From positions 1 through 64,000 of the forward strand of contig NZ_JBQDYF010000012.1 in assembly GCF_052044135.1 (NCBI RefSeq): DNA of 64,000 nt, in the 5' to 3' direction. This document shows, one piece after another, positions 34,802-43,614 of this stretch. Made by a program: the position numbers and the translations under genes. Numbering within the stretch: position 1 is the first letter of the stretch; every line of letters starts with the position of its first letter. This stretch comes from Salinisphaera sp052044135. Lineage in GTDB: Bacteria; Pseudomonadota; Gammaproteobacteria; Nevskiales; Salinisphaeraceae. Below the pieces are notes generated by a model. That model saw only the letters and a program-made list of their open reading frames with translations. It was not told the origin of the DNA and did no database searches.

Positions 34802-36142
34802 TTAGTTGCCAACCGCGACCGCGACCCGGTGCAGCAGGCTCCGGGTGGGGAAACCGTCCGCCGTCAGACCCTGGTCGCGCTGGAACGAGCGCACCCCGGC
34901 TCGGGTATTGGGGCCAACGATGCCATCGGGCGTGCCACTGCCGTAGCCGAGCGCATTCAGGTCGCGCTGCAGGGTGAGCACCTGAGCACGCGACAGGCTC
35001 GCCTCGTCCCGCGGCCAGGATTGCTGTACGCCGGGTTCGCCCCGGATCCGGTCGGCCAACAGGCCCACCGCCAACGCATAGCTGGTGGCATTGTTGTAGC
35101 GCCGGATCACCCGGAAATTCGGCCCGACCATGAAGGCCGGGCCCGACGCCCCGGCCGGCGCGATGATGGCGGCCGAGTCGAATTGTGGCAGGCCGCGTGA
35201 ATCGACCGGGCGCACGCCCTGGGCGCGCCAGGCCGCGGCCGATCGATGGGCGTCGCCATCCGCTTGCGCATAATTGAAATTCGCCGGGAGCCGGACCTCG
35301 CGGCCCCACGGCTGCCCGGTCTGCCAGCCGTTCTTGGCCAGATAATTGGCGGTGGAGGCCATGGTGTCGGGAATCGAGCCCCAGATATCGCGCCGGCCGT
35401 CGCCGTCGGCATCCACCGCATACGCCAGGAAGCTGGTCGGCAGGAACTGGGTGTTGCCCATCGCGCCGGCCCAGGAACCGCGCATGTCGGATCGGCTGAT
35501 ATCGCCGTCGGCCAGAATCCTGAGCGCGGCATAAAGCTGGTGCTCGGCGAATGACTCGCGCCGGCCCTCGTAGCCCAGCGTGGCGAGCGCATCGATCGTT
35601 TCGTAATGGCCGAAATTGGCCCCGTAGTTGCTCTCCATGCCCCAGATCGCAACGAGCACGGCGCCCGGCACGCCATAACGAGCCGCGACCCGGTCCGCCG
35701 TGTTCCGATAGGTCGCCAGTTTCTCGCGGCCGTGGGCGATACGCGTGGCCGAGACCGCCGTATCCAGATAATCCCAGATCGCCCGGTTGAACTCGGGCTG
35801 GCGATGGTCAAGATCGATCACACGCGGCAGAAATTCGGCATCGGCGAGGGCGCTGTGCAGGGTCGTGCTGGCGACTCCCCTGGCCCGGGCACGCCGCTCG
35901 AAGCCCGCCACCCAGCGCGCGAAACCGGCCGCATCGCGCCCGTCGACACCCGCCGGCGCGCCCTGTCCGCTGTCGTTCGAGCGCTTCGTCGACTGGGCGG
36001 GTTCGGACTGCGTCCGCTCGCTCGTCGGCTGCTTCGCGCCCGCTGCGTTGGCCGCGGACGTGTCGGCCGGGGCGTGGGTGGCACAACCGGCCAGGAACAC
36101 GATCAGGGGCGCGGCAGCCCGGGGAGGCCATCGATATGGCAT
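34802..36142 (-). CDS. MltB-family lytic murein transglycosylase
   Basis: This 446-residue protein cleaves peptidoglycan glycan strands to 1,6-anhydro products. It has a lipobox (FLAGC, Cys20), so it should be anchored to the outer membrane. A Ser/Thr/Ala-rich linker (21-68) leads to the SLT domain, with catalytic Glu170 in WGMESNYG and family blocks RGSWAGAMGNTQFLPTSFLAYAVDADGDGRRDIW and IRRYNNATSYALAVGLLADR. The last about 70 residues are a peptidoglycan-binding domain (LQRDLNALGYGSGTPDGIVGPNTRAGVRSFQRD). This order is typical of the larger MltB proteins. Confidence 0.92.
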   Translation of the reverse strand: MPYRWPPRAAAPLIVFLAGCATHAPADTSAANAAGAKQPTSERTQSEPAQSTKRSNDSGQGAPAGVDGRDAAGFARWVAGFERRARARGVASTTLHSALADAEFLPRVIDLDHRQPEFNRAIWDYLDTAVSATRIAHGREKLATYRNTADRVAARYGVPGAVLVAIWGMESNYGANFGHYETIDALATLGYEGRRESFAEHQLYAALRILADGDISRSDMRGSWAGAMGNTQFLPTSFLAYAVDADGDGRRDIWGSIPDTMASTANYLAKNGWQTGQPWGREVRLPANFNYAQADGDAHRSAAAWRAQGVRPVDSRGLPQFDSAAIIAPAGASGPAFMVGPNFRVIRRYNNATSYALAVGLLADRIRGEPGVQQSWPRDEASLSRAQVLTLQRDLNALGYGSGTPDGIVGPNTRAGVRSFQRDQGLTADGFPTRSLLHRVAVAVGN

Positions 36143-36172
36143 GTCGGCGGACGGGGGTCGTGGATGTGCGCC

Positions 36173-37375
36173 CTAGACTACCTGACCGGCCGCGTTGGCG
36201 GAGGCCCAGGCCCATTGAAAATTGTGCCCGCCGAGATGCCCGGTCACATCGACCACTTCGCCGATAAAATAAAGGCCGGGCACGTCGCGCGCCGCCATCG
36301 TGGCTGACGACAGGGCCGCGGTGTCCACGCCGCCGATCGTGACCTCCGCAGTACGATAGCCTTCGGTGCCGTCGGGCCGGAACCGCCAGTCCGCGAGCCG
36401 AGCGCCGGCGGCCGTCAGTTCATGGTCCGACAGGGATTTGAGCCGCGCATCCCCCAGGCGCGCCGCCCCGACCTCGCGACACAGGCACGCCGCAAGGCGC
36501 TTGGGCAGGCGTTCCGCCAGCACGGTGGACAAACGGGCATCGGGTCTTGCCTCGCGCCGCTCGGCCAGCCAGGCGCGCCCATCGACACCGGGCAGGAAAT
36601 CCACGCCGACCGGGTCGCCGGCCTGCCAGTAGGACGAAACCTGCAGCATGGCGGGCCCGCTCAGTCCGCGATGGGTGAACAGCATCCCGGCACCGAAGCT
36701 CGCCTCGTGGCAATGGGCCTCGACGTCCAGCCCGAGCCCGGACAGCGCGGCAAACGATTCGCGTTCCCGCCCCGCCAGCGTGAACGGCACCAGTGCCGGA
36801 CGCGGCTCGCGCACGGCCAACCCGAAGCGTCGCGCCAGATCGAAGCCGAAGCCGGAGGCGCCCATCTTCGGAATCGACAGCCCGCCGGTGGCGACCACCA
36901 CGGCGGCGCCGGTCCAGACACCGGCGCCGGTGTCGACCCGGAAGCTACCGTTGTCCGCGCGCGCGACGTTTCGGATATCGACTTCCGTATGCACGGCCAC
37001 GCCCGCGCGTTCGCATTCATCCAGCAGCAATCGCACGATCTGCTTGGAGGAGTGGTCGCAGAACAGCTGGCCGCGTTCCTTCTCGTGATAGGCAATGCCG
37101 TGGGCTTCCACCAATGCGATGAAGTCGGCCGGGGTATAGCGCGCCAGCGCCGACTTGCAATAGTGCGGGTTGGCCGACAGGAAATTCGCCGGGCCGCTGT
37201 ACAGATTGGTGAAATTACAGCGCCCGCCGCCGGACATCAGGATCTTCTTGCCCACGCGCCGCGTCTTTTCGAGCACATGCACACGCCGCCCGCGCGCGCC
37301 GGCCACCGCGGCACACATCAGCCCCGCCGCGCCGCCGCCGAGCACGATCACATCGGTATCGATTGTCTGGGTCAT
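36173..37375 (-). CDS. BaiN/YhiN-family flavoprotein
   Basis: This 400-residue FAD/NAD(P)-binding oxidoreductase of the HI0933/BaiN family starts with the dinucleotide motif VLGGGAAGLMCAAVAGARG and the diagnostic GRRVHVLEKTRRVGKKILMSGGGRCNFTN. The C-terminus contains the FAD-contacting GLYFIGEVVDVTGHLGGHNFQWAWASA. Some members reduce bile-acid intermediates, but most have no known substrate. I start at the ATG immediately before this motif, because the upstream extension is not conserved-looking. It ends 31 bp before the transglycosylase start codon, on the same strand. Confidence 0.9.
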   Translation of the reverse strand: MTQTIDTDVIVLGGGAAGLMCAAVAGARGRRVHVLEKTRRVGKKILMSGGGRCNFTNLYSGPANFLSANPHYCKSALARYTPADFIALVEAHGIAYHEKERGQLFCDHSSKQIVRLLLDECERAGVAVHTEVDIRNVARADNGSFRVDTGAGVWTGAAVVVATGGLSIPKMGASGFGFDLARRFGLAVREPRPALVPFTLAGRERESFAALSGLGLDVEAHCHEASFGAGMLFTHRGLSGPAMLQVSSYWQAGDPVGVDFLPGVDGRAWLAERREARPDARLSTVLAERLPKRLAACLCREVGAARLGDARLKSLSDHELTAAGARLADWRFRPDGTEGYRTAEVTIGGVDTAALSSATMAARDVPGLYFIGEVVDVTGHLGGHNFQWAWASANAAGQVV

Positions 37376-37600
37376 GGATATAGCGAGTCGGCCAGGCGCA
37401 ATTGTCGCATACGACGTTTTGGCACCTTGGCCTGCCGTTTCTAAAAGGCTCCTCAGCGAAATTTGTGGGCGCACTCTGGCTCAGGTAGAGCGCCGAGGGC
37501 GTAATACAGAGCGATTTCGGCGCCATGATAGGTTCGAAACCCGTAGGATTTTCTGGTTGTCAGTTTATTGACCCGGCACAAAAATAGATGATTTTTCGGG

Positions 37601-37852
37601 TCAATAGCGCGAGCATGCGATCGCATGCTCGCCGCGGCCATTGGCCGCGAAGCCTTTGAAAATAAAAGACGGACAGGCGCCGGCTTTTATTTTTGAAGGC
37701 TTTGAAAACAGCGGAGGTAACAGGCAGGAGACCTCCCCGAACTCTGTGTCGAGGTCCTCGGCACCCTGGCGCCGCGCCACAACATGGCTGCGCGCGAACA
37801 CGACCGCGCCGTATTCGTCTGCCTGCACATGAAACGCTTTGTCCTGGGTCAT
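37601..37852 (-). pseudogene. Truncated small ORF broken by a hairpin
   Basis: A strong GGAGG site and ATG open an 83-codon frame. The first about 43 residues (MTQDKAFHVQADEYGAVVFARSHVVARRQGAEDLDTEFGEVSC) look protein-like and recall short hypothetical proteins from phage and integrative elements. After that the frame runs through an AT-rich inverted repeat and an unrelated GC tail, so the original C-terminus is probably lost. I do not recognise a function. Confidence 0.45.
37652..37700. repeat. 17-bp imperfect hairpin
   Basis: GCCTTTGAAAATAAAAG and CTTTTATTTTTGAAGGC pair with two mismatches around a 15-base loop. It interrupts the ORF at 37601-37852 and is AT-rich compared with its surroundings. 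Confidence 0.85.
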
Positions 37853-38168
37853 CACTACCTCCGATCACGTCGCGATCGCCGGCAGAGCCTTGGCCTCGCA
37901 TCCTTGCTTGTTTCGGTTCGTCGTACGTGTGATCCGACCCGGTGCGATCGAAGTCTGCGCCAGACGGTGATCGCTCCTGCGGGCCCGTTGAGCGATTGCA
38001 CTCGGCAACGCTTTTCGCAGAACCGCGGCGCGGCCCTCTGAAAAACGCTCGTTTGCGGGCGATCCATGGCGTCGTGTGCTTGTCGCTCACACAGCGCGCC
38101 GCCATGCGCCCTGCCCGTGGCCACTCGCCTCGCGCGGGCTCGATCGCCCGTTCTTGAGCCGGGCCGAC
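37853..38168. other. Gene-free stretch in accessory patch
   Basis: No convincing gene, tRNA or terminator seen. It separates the hairpin-broken ORF from the regulator-like gene. Confidence 0.4.
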
Positions 38169-38456
38169 CTAGCGGTCGTCCTCGGCTTCGTGCTCGGCGA
38201 TCCGGTCGCGGATGTCGTCGACGACGGCGCCCGGTGTTTCGGGGTTCTCAGCCCGTATCTGGCGCAGCGCCTCGTTGCTGGGGAAGTCCTCGTTGTACTG
38301 CTCGGGGAAAAGTCGCTGATGGATGCGATTGATCGCGATGTGTACGGCCATCGTTTCGGATACACCGAGCTTGTCGGCGACCGCCTTCAGGGTATCGCGG
38401 TCGGCGCCGTTTTCGCTGCGCTCGTCTCGAAACCGTACAAGCAGTGGCTTGGTCAT
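38169..38456 (-). CDS. Ribbon-helix-helix-like regulator or antitoxin
   Basis: This 95-residue acidic protein begins with a strand (KPLLVRF), then two helices (DRDTLKAVADKLG and SETMAVHIAINRIHQRL), an arrangement like ribbon-helix-helix DNA-binding proteins and many antitoxins. The C-terminal half is acidic and probably disordered (ETPGAVVDDIRDRIAEHEAEDDR). A GGGAG site precedes the start and a 51-bp palindrome lies 13-63 bp upstream, fitting autoregulation. No obvious toxin gene follows on the same strand. I did not match it to a named family. Confidence 0.6.
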   Translation of the reverse strand: MTKPLLVRFRDERSENGADRDTLKAVADKLGVSETMAVHIAINRIHQRLFPEQYNEDFPSNEALRQIRAENPETPGAVVDDIRDRIAEHEAEDDR

Positions 38457-38468
38457 GGTCGGCTCCCT

Positions 38469-38519
38469 GCATGCCGGGCGGTGATGTATATCTAAAATAT
38501 ATTACACTGCCCGGCATGC
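38469..38519. promoter_or_regulatory. 51-bp palindromic operator candidate
   Basis: Two 23-bp arms (38469-38491 and 38497-38519) surround CTAAA. The outer 12 bases (GCATGCCGGGC...GCCCGGCATGC) match nearly perfectly and the AT-rich centre (TGATGTATAT...ATATATTACA) could hold the -10 of a minus-strand promoter for the regulator-like gene. A protein dimer or tetramer could bind it. Confidence 0.65.
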
Positions 38520-38642
38520 AATTCGCGCTTGGTCTAGTCGAATTGGGCCTCGAAGATCGCATGTTTCAAGCGGCGCCTGATGTCGCGATTAGCGAGGTCA
38601 ATATCGCCTTTCCGGGTCACATCCGTGACCTTGCGGCGGTAG

Positions 38643-39020
38643 CTGTCAGAATTCGGCAACAACGGCGGCATCGCCGACTTCGTGCCGGGCATGCTGTCCG
38701 GCCAGCTCGTATTCCACAAGAACCGGTTCCCGGCCGATTTCGGCCAGAAATCACGCACCTGGGTATTCAACAACATGTACGGGCCAACCATGCGTCGGGT
38801 GAAACGGTCCGACAACAAGATCCCGGACAAGTACTGGGTGCGTATCCCGGGTGATCGAGCCCGGAAGTACCGCCGGATGTGTCGCAACACCCGCGAGCGA
38901 CTCTGCCAGGACGGCTGGTACAGCCACAAGATGCAGCATATGTTGAAAAAGATTCGCTGCTCCAGCAAGCCGGGGCTGGCCGAGTGCAGCCTGGACAACG
39001 AAGGCGGCCCGGTGAATTGA
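38643..39020 (+). pseudogene. Orphan basic ORF, possibly 5'-truncated
   Basis: The frame from 38643 to 39020 has the high GC third positions of real coding DNA, while the alternative strand does not look better. It reads LSEFGNNGGIADFVPGMLSG and continues basic, with Cys residues in MCRNTRERLC and KKIRCS. No ATG is at the start of the coding-like part; a GTG at 38682 gives 112 residues. A stop at 38640 and a change of sequence character suggest the 5' end was lost by rearrangement. No family recognised. Confidence 0.4.
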
Positions 39021-39601
39021 TCGATCGCCCCGCCCGTAGCGGCCCGCGCCGGGCGGCCTAAAGGGGCGCCCAGCTGGTGTCTGCCGCATCGGCGGACGAC
39101 CCCACGGACTGACACGGCGCGAGCGCGGCGGGCTTGTTGTGCGCCGCGACCGACCGCGAGCGCTTGCCGCGGTGCCGCCTACGGCTTCCGGCCAATTGCC
39201 TCGCCGCGTTCGGCACGGTAAAAAGGGCGCCGCCGGGAAATCGCAGACGCTTTGCGCCAAGCACAGCATGGGACACGGTCGTTACAGATCCGAGTCACGT
39301 GCGACGCTGGGTGGTCGAAAAGCCGGCGGCTCAACCACTCGCGCCGCGAGTGTTGCGCCGGTGCCGTGCCGTGGGCACGGCCAACCACACCGGGCGGCTC
39401 AATCCGAGCGGTCTCCCGAAGACACAATTCGTTTTCGCGACGATCTGCAAGCAGCGATTTGCACCCGGCCCGCGGCGACATTCTCCGCCGGGCCCGGGCG
39501 TGGTGCTGCGGCAGCGCCTGTACCTGGCTCCGGCTGGGGGCAAAACGTCGCGGTATCACTTATCGCGTGCCCGGGACCGGGTACGCCGGGGAGACAAATC
39601 G
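39021..39601. other. Gene-free stretch before the Na+/alanine symporter
   Basis: No convincing gene. The symporter frame is open through most of it, but the translation is Arg/Pro-rich and not family-like. I looked for a glycine riboswitch, often found before such symporters, and saw none of its conserved GGGAGA/CACCGAAGG segments. The symporter Shine-Dalgarno GGGGAG lies at its right end. Confidence 0.45.
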
Positions 39602-41062
39602 ATGACGCTCATCCAGACGCTGGAACAGGCCGTGAATGCGGTGATCAATCCAGTCAGTGGTTTCATCTGGAACTACATCCTCACCTACTTGCTGCTGGGC
39701 GCCGGCCTGGTGTTCACCATTGCCACCCGCGGCCTGCAATTCCGGTTGCTGGCGCACATGGCAGCACTGGTGTTCACCGAGAAAGGCAGCGGCAAGGGTG
39801 TGAGCTCGTTCCAGGCGCTGGCGACCTCGCTGGCCGCCCGCGTGGGCACCGGCAACCTGGCCGGTGTGGCCCTGGCGTTGTTCGCCGGGGGGCCGGGGGC
39901 CATCTTCTGGATGTGGATGACCGCGCTGGTCGGCATCGCCACCACCTTCATCGAGTGCACCCTGGGGCAGGTCTACAAGGTGCACCACGGCGACGGCATC
40001 TATCGCGGCGGACCCGCTTATTACATCGAGCGGGCGCTCGGCCAGCGCTGGATGAGTATCGTGTTCGCCGTGTTTCTGATCATCGCCTACGGCTTTGCCT
40101 TCTGCGGCGCCCAGGCGAACACCATCGCGCAGGGCATCGAGGGCGGCTTCGGCGTGCCGAACTGGGTGACCGCGATCGTGCTGGTGATCCTCACCGCCAT
40201 CGTCATCTACGGCGGCATCAAGTCGATCGCGCGTACGGCCGAGAAGATCGTGCCGATCATGGCCGTCGGGTACTTCCTGGTCGCGGCCTATATCCTGATC
40301 GCGAACTACGCGCAGGTGCCGAGCATGCTGGCACTGATCGTGAAATCGGCGTTCGGCTACGGTCCGGTCGCCGGGGGTGCGGCCGGCTATGCCGTGGCCG
40401 CCGCGCTCAAGAACGGCGTGCAGCGCGGCCTGTTCTCGAACGAGGCCGGCATGGGCTCCACCCCGAACGCCGCCGCGACCGCCGAGGTCAAGCACCCGGC
40501 GGCCCAGGGGCTGGTGCAGGCCTTCGGCGTGGTCATCGATACGCTGATCATCTGCAGCTGTACCGCAGTAGTGATTCTGCTTTCGGGTGTCTACGACCAT
40601 ATCCTGCAGGCCCATGCGGCCGGCCAGTCGCTGGAGGGCATCAAGCTCACCCAGGATGCGATGCAGTATCACCTCGGCGCCTTCGGCGAATGGTTCATCG
40701 CGCTGGCGATCTTCTTTTTCGCCTACAGCTCGATCCTGGCGAACTTCGCCTACACCGAGATCAACGTCGATTACCTGTTCGGCAAGTACGGGGACACCAT
40801 GATCGCCTGGCTGCGGCCCTTCCTGCTGGCCATGGTCTTCATCGGCTCGGTGGCCACGCTGAGCTTCGTCTGGAATTTCGCGGACTTCGCCATGGGGCTG
40901 ATGGCCACGACCAACCTGGTGGCGATCCTGCTGCTGTTCCCGATCGCGCTGCGCGTACTGCGGGACTACGAAAAACAGCGCCGCACCGGCACCGGCGATC
41001 CGGTCTTCAACAAACGGGTGCTCAAGAAACCGGAGCAGGTCGAACCCGGTATCTGGGACTGA
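39602..41062 (+). CDS. Alanine/glycine:Na+ symporter (AlsT/AgcS)
   Basis: This 486-residue carrier of the AGCS family takes up alanine or glycine with sodium. About 11 helices are visible. Signature segments are LAARVGTGNLAGVALALFAGGPGAIFWMW near residues 76-106 and FSNEAGMGSTPNAAATAEVKHPAAQGLVQAFGV near 277-310. The ATG follows GGGGAG at good spacing. The upstream frame is open for another 468 bases, but the N-terminal helix and lack of homology-like sequence argue for the shorter start. Confidence 0.93.
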   Translation: MTLIQTLEQAVNAVINPVSGFIWNYILTYLLLGAGLVFTIATRGLQFRLLAHMAALVFTEKGSGKGVSSFQALATSLAARVGTGNLAGVALALFAGGPGAIFWMWMTALVGIATTFIECTLGQVYKVHHGDGIYRGGPAYYIERALGQRWMSIVFAVFLIIAYGFAFCGAQANTIAQGIEGGFGVPNWVTAIVLVILTAIVIYGGIKSIARTAEKIVPIMAVGYFLVAAYILIANYAQVPSMLALIVKSAFGYGPVAGGAAGYAVAAALKNGVQRGLFSNEAGMGSTPNAAATAEVKHPAAQGLVQAFGVVIDTLIICSCTAVVILLSGVYDHILQAHAAGQSLEGIKLTQDAMQYHLGAFGEWFIALAIFFFAYSSILANFAYTEINVDYLFGKYGDTMIAWLRPFLLAMVFIGSVATLSFVWNFADFAMGLMATTNLVAILLLFPIALRVLRDYEKQRRTGTGDPVFNKRVLKKPEQVEPGIWD

Positions 41063-41177
41063 TCAGCCCGGCATCCAATGGCGCCGCTGTTGCGTAGCGC
41101 ATAGACAATGCCATTCATCCCGGCCCCGACCGGCGCCCGCGACTGCGGCGCCGGTCGGCGGCCTCGCGGAGCCCGTC

Positions 41178-41729
41178 ATGTCCCGTCTTCGTTTTCTGCT
41201 GCCGATCATTGCCCTGCTGTCGTTGTCGGCCTGCAGCGTGATCCCCAAGCCGGGGTTCCCGCGCGAGCACGATGTCGATCTCAATCGCTTCATGGGCCCC
41301 TGGTATGTGATCGCGCACATCCCGCCGTCCAAGACCAAGAATGCCTACAACGAGATCGAGCGTTACTCGCGCGGCCGGGGCAACACGATCCACGTGAAGT
41401 TCACCTATCGCGACGGCGGCTTCGATGGCAAGAAACACACCATGACGCCCACCGGCACAGTGATTGACGGCACCGGCAACGCCGTCTGGGCCATGCATTT
41501 CTACCATGTCCTGCGGCTGCAGTATGTGATCTCCTACGTCAGCCCGAACTACGACAGCACCATCATCGCGCGCGACAAGCGCGACTATGTCTGGATCATG
41601 GCGCGTACGCCGCATATCAGTGCGAAACGCTACAAGGCATTGGTGCAGCGCGTGAAGAACATAGGCTACGACACCCGCAAGCTGCGAAAGGTGCCGCAGC
41701 AGCCGTTGTCTGCGCGCCACGACCTGTGA
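41178..41729 (+). CDS. blc: Lipocalin lipoprotein (Blc-like)
   Basis: This 183-residue outer-membrane lipocalin has a lipobox LSAC (Cys19) and the lipocalin first-strand motif FMGPWYVIAHIP. Bacterial Blc binds fatty acids or lysophospholipids and is usually induced in stationary phase or membrane stress. The C-terminal part (YVWIMARTPHISAKRYKALVQRVKNIGYDTRKLRKVPQ) is typical. It lies 49 bp before an Atm1-like exporter on the same strand. Confidence 0.9.
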   Translation: MSRLRFLLPIIALLSLSACSVIPKPGFPREHDVDLNRFMGPWYVIAHIPPSKTKNAYNEIERYSRGRGNTIHVKFTYRDGGFDGKKHTMTPTGTVIDGTGNAVWAMHFYHVLRLQYVISYVSPNYDSTIIARDKRDYVWIMARTPHISAKRYKALVQRVKNIGYDTRKLRKVPQQPLSARHDL

Positions 41730-41778
41730 CCGCCTCAACCGGACATCCACTGGCGGGACGACAACCTCTCGTGATCTG

Positions 41779-43614
41779 TTGAACCGCCGCCCCCGGTCCG
41801 ACGAGCGCGCGGAGCGCCGTGCCGAATGGCGACGGCTGGTGGCGCTGACACCCTACCTGCGCGCGCACACGCCGCGCGTGGCGCTGGCCATGGCCTTTCT
41901 GATGGCGGCCAAGGGCGCTTCCGTACTGCTGCCGATCGCGCTCAAGCATATCGTCGACAGTCTGGATCGCTCGGAACATAGCACCGCCCTGGTGCTGCCG
42001 CTCGGCCTGTTGCTGGCCTACGGCGCGCTGCGTCTGGCCTCCACCCTGTTCGGCCAGATCCGTGATCTGGTGTTCGGCCGGGTGACCGAGCGCACCATGC
42101 ATCAGGTCGCGCTCGCGGTCTTTTCGCACCTGCATCGGCTGGATCTGGAGTTCCATCTGTCTCGGCGTACCGGCGGCCTGTCACGCGACATCGAGCGCGG
42201 GCTTGGCGGTATTCGTTTCCTGCTGCGTTTCATGCTGTTCAATATCCTGCCGACCGCGTTCGAGATCGGCCTGGTCGCGGCGATCCTGTTCTATTACTAC
42301 TCGATCTGGTTCACCCTGATCGTGCTGGTGAGCGTGGTCGCCTACGTGGCGGTTACCGCCGCCCTTACCGAATGGCGCACCCGGCACGTGCGCGAGTCCA
42401 ACCGGCTGGATACCGCGGCCAACACCCGCGCGGTCGATACCCTGCTCAACTACGAGACCGTGAAGTATTTCGGCAACGAAACCTTCGAAGCCGATCGCTA
42501 CGATGCCGAACTCGGCCGCTGGGCCGATGCCATGGCACGCGCTCGGCGCTCACTCGGCGTGCTCAACACGTTGCAGGCGTTGGTGATCGCGCTTGCGATG
42601 ACCGCGATCATGATCCTGGCCGGCCGGCGCGTGGTCGCCGGCAGCATGACGCTCGGCGACCTCACCATGGTCAATGCCTACATGCTGCAGCTGTTTCTGC
42701 CGCTGTCGGCGCTCGGCTTCGTCTATCGCGAGTTGAAGAAGGCAATGGCCGACACCGCACGCATGTTCGCGCTCACCGATATCGAGCCGGAAATCACCGA
42801 GGCCGCGGATGCCCGCCCCCTGCGCGCGACGCAGCCGGAAATCGTGTTCGAGGATGTCCATTTCGGATATTCCAGCGAGCGCGAGATCCTGCGCGGCGTG
42901 GATCTGGTGGCCCGGCCCGGCGCCAAGGTGGCCGTGGTCGGCCATAGCGGGGCCGGCAAGTCGACGCTGGCACGCCTGTTGTTCCGTTTCTATGACGTCG
43001 ACGGCGGCGCGATCCGGATCGACGGCACCGACATCCGCGAGCTGACGCTCGACAGTCTGCGCGCCACGATCGGCGTGGTACCGCAGGACACGGTGCTGTT
43101 CAACGACACCATCGAATACAACATCGCCTACGGCGCGCCGGATCGCGCCGACAGCCCGGCGATCGAGCGCGCCGCGCGCATGGCCCATCTGGACGACTTC
43201 ATCGCCCGGCTGCCGGACGGCATGCATACGCTGGTCGGCGAGCGCGGGTTGAAACTCTCGGGCGGCGAGAAACAACGCATCGCCATTGCCCGCGCCATTC
43301 TCAAGAACCCGGCGATCCTGGTGTTCGACGAAGCCACATCTTCGCTCGACAGCGAGGCCGAGCGCGCGATCACCCACGCCCTGGCCGAACTCGCGGCCGA
43401 CCACACCACGCTGGTGATCGCCCATCGCCTGTCCACCGTGGTCGACGCCGACCGGATCGTGGTGCTCGACGCCGGCCGCGTAGCCGAACAGGGCCGTCAT
43501 GCCGAGCTGCTCGCGGCCGGCGGCCTCTATGCACGCATGTGGCAGCTGCAGCAACACGCCGACCCGCCGAAAGGCGCGGCTCAGGATGCGGCCGTTTCCG
43601 TTCGCGCACGCTGA
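41779..43614 (+). CDS. Atm1/HMT1-like ABC exporter
   Basis: This 611-residue half transporter has an N-terminal membrane domain of six helices (about 30-320) fused to an ABC ATPase. ATPase motifs are Walker A GHSGAGKST, signature LSGGEKQR, Walker B ILVFDEATSSLD and the H-loop AHRLSTV. The membrane domain (RTGGLSRDIERGLGGIRFLLRFMLFNILPTAFEI, NYETVKYFGNE) matches the Atm1/HMT1 family, which exports glutathione-linked sulfur or metal compounds. It starts at TTG with a weak ribosome-binding site; shorter ATG starts would cut the first helix. Its last 34 bases overlap the MFS gene tail-to-tail. Confidence 0.92.
   Translation: MNRRPRSDERAERRAEWRRLVALTPYLRAHTPRVALAMAFLMAAKGASVLLPIALKHIVDSLDRSEHSTALVLPLGLLLAYGALRLASTLFGQIRDLVFGRVTERTMHQVALAVFSHLHRLDLEFHLSRRTGGLSRDIERGLGGIRFLLRFMLFNILPTAFEIGLVAAILFYYYSIWFTLIVLVSVVAYVAVTAALTEWRTRHVRESNRLDTAANTRAVDTLLNYETVKYFGNETFEADRYDAELGRWADAMARARRSLGVLNTLQALVIALAMTAIMILAGRRVVAGSMTLGDLTMVNAYMLQLFLPLSALGFVYRELKKAMADTARMFALTDIEPEITEAADARPLRATQPEIVFEDVHFGYSSEREILRGVDLVARPGAKVAVVGHSGAGKSTLARLLFRFYDVDGGAIRIDGTDIRELTLDSLRATIGVVPQDTVLFNDTIEYNIAYGAPDRADSPAIERAARMAHLDDFIARLPDGMHTLVGERGLKLSGGEKQRIAIARAILKNPAILVFDEATSSLDSEAERAITHALAELAADHTTLVIAHRLSTVVDADRIVVLDAGRVAEQGRHAELLAAGGLYARMWQLQQHADPPKGAAQDAAVSVRAR

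Noticed and set aside
39134..39601. 156-residue N-terminal extension of the alanine/glycine symporter
   Set aside because: Not family-like, Arg/Pro-rich, and a good GGGGAG site precedes the internal ATG.
39400..39601. Glycine riboswitch before the symporter
   Set aside because: None of the conserved glycine-aptamer segments is present.
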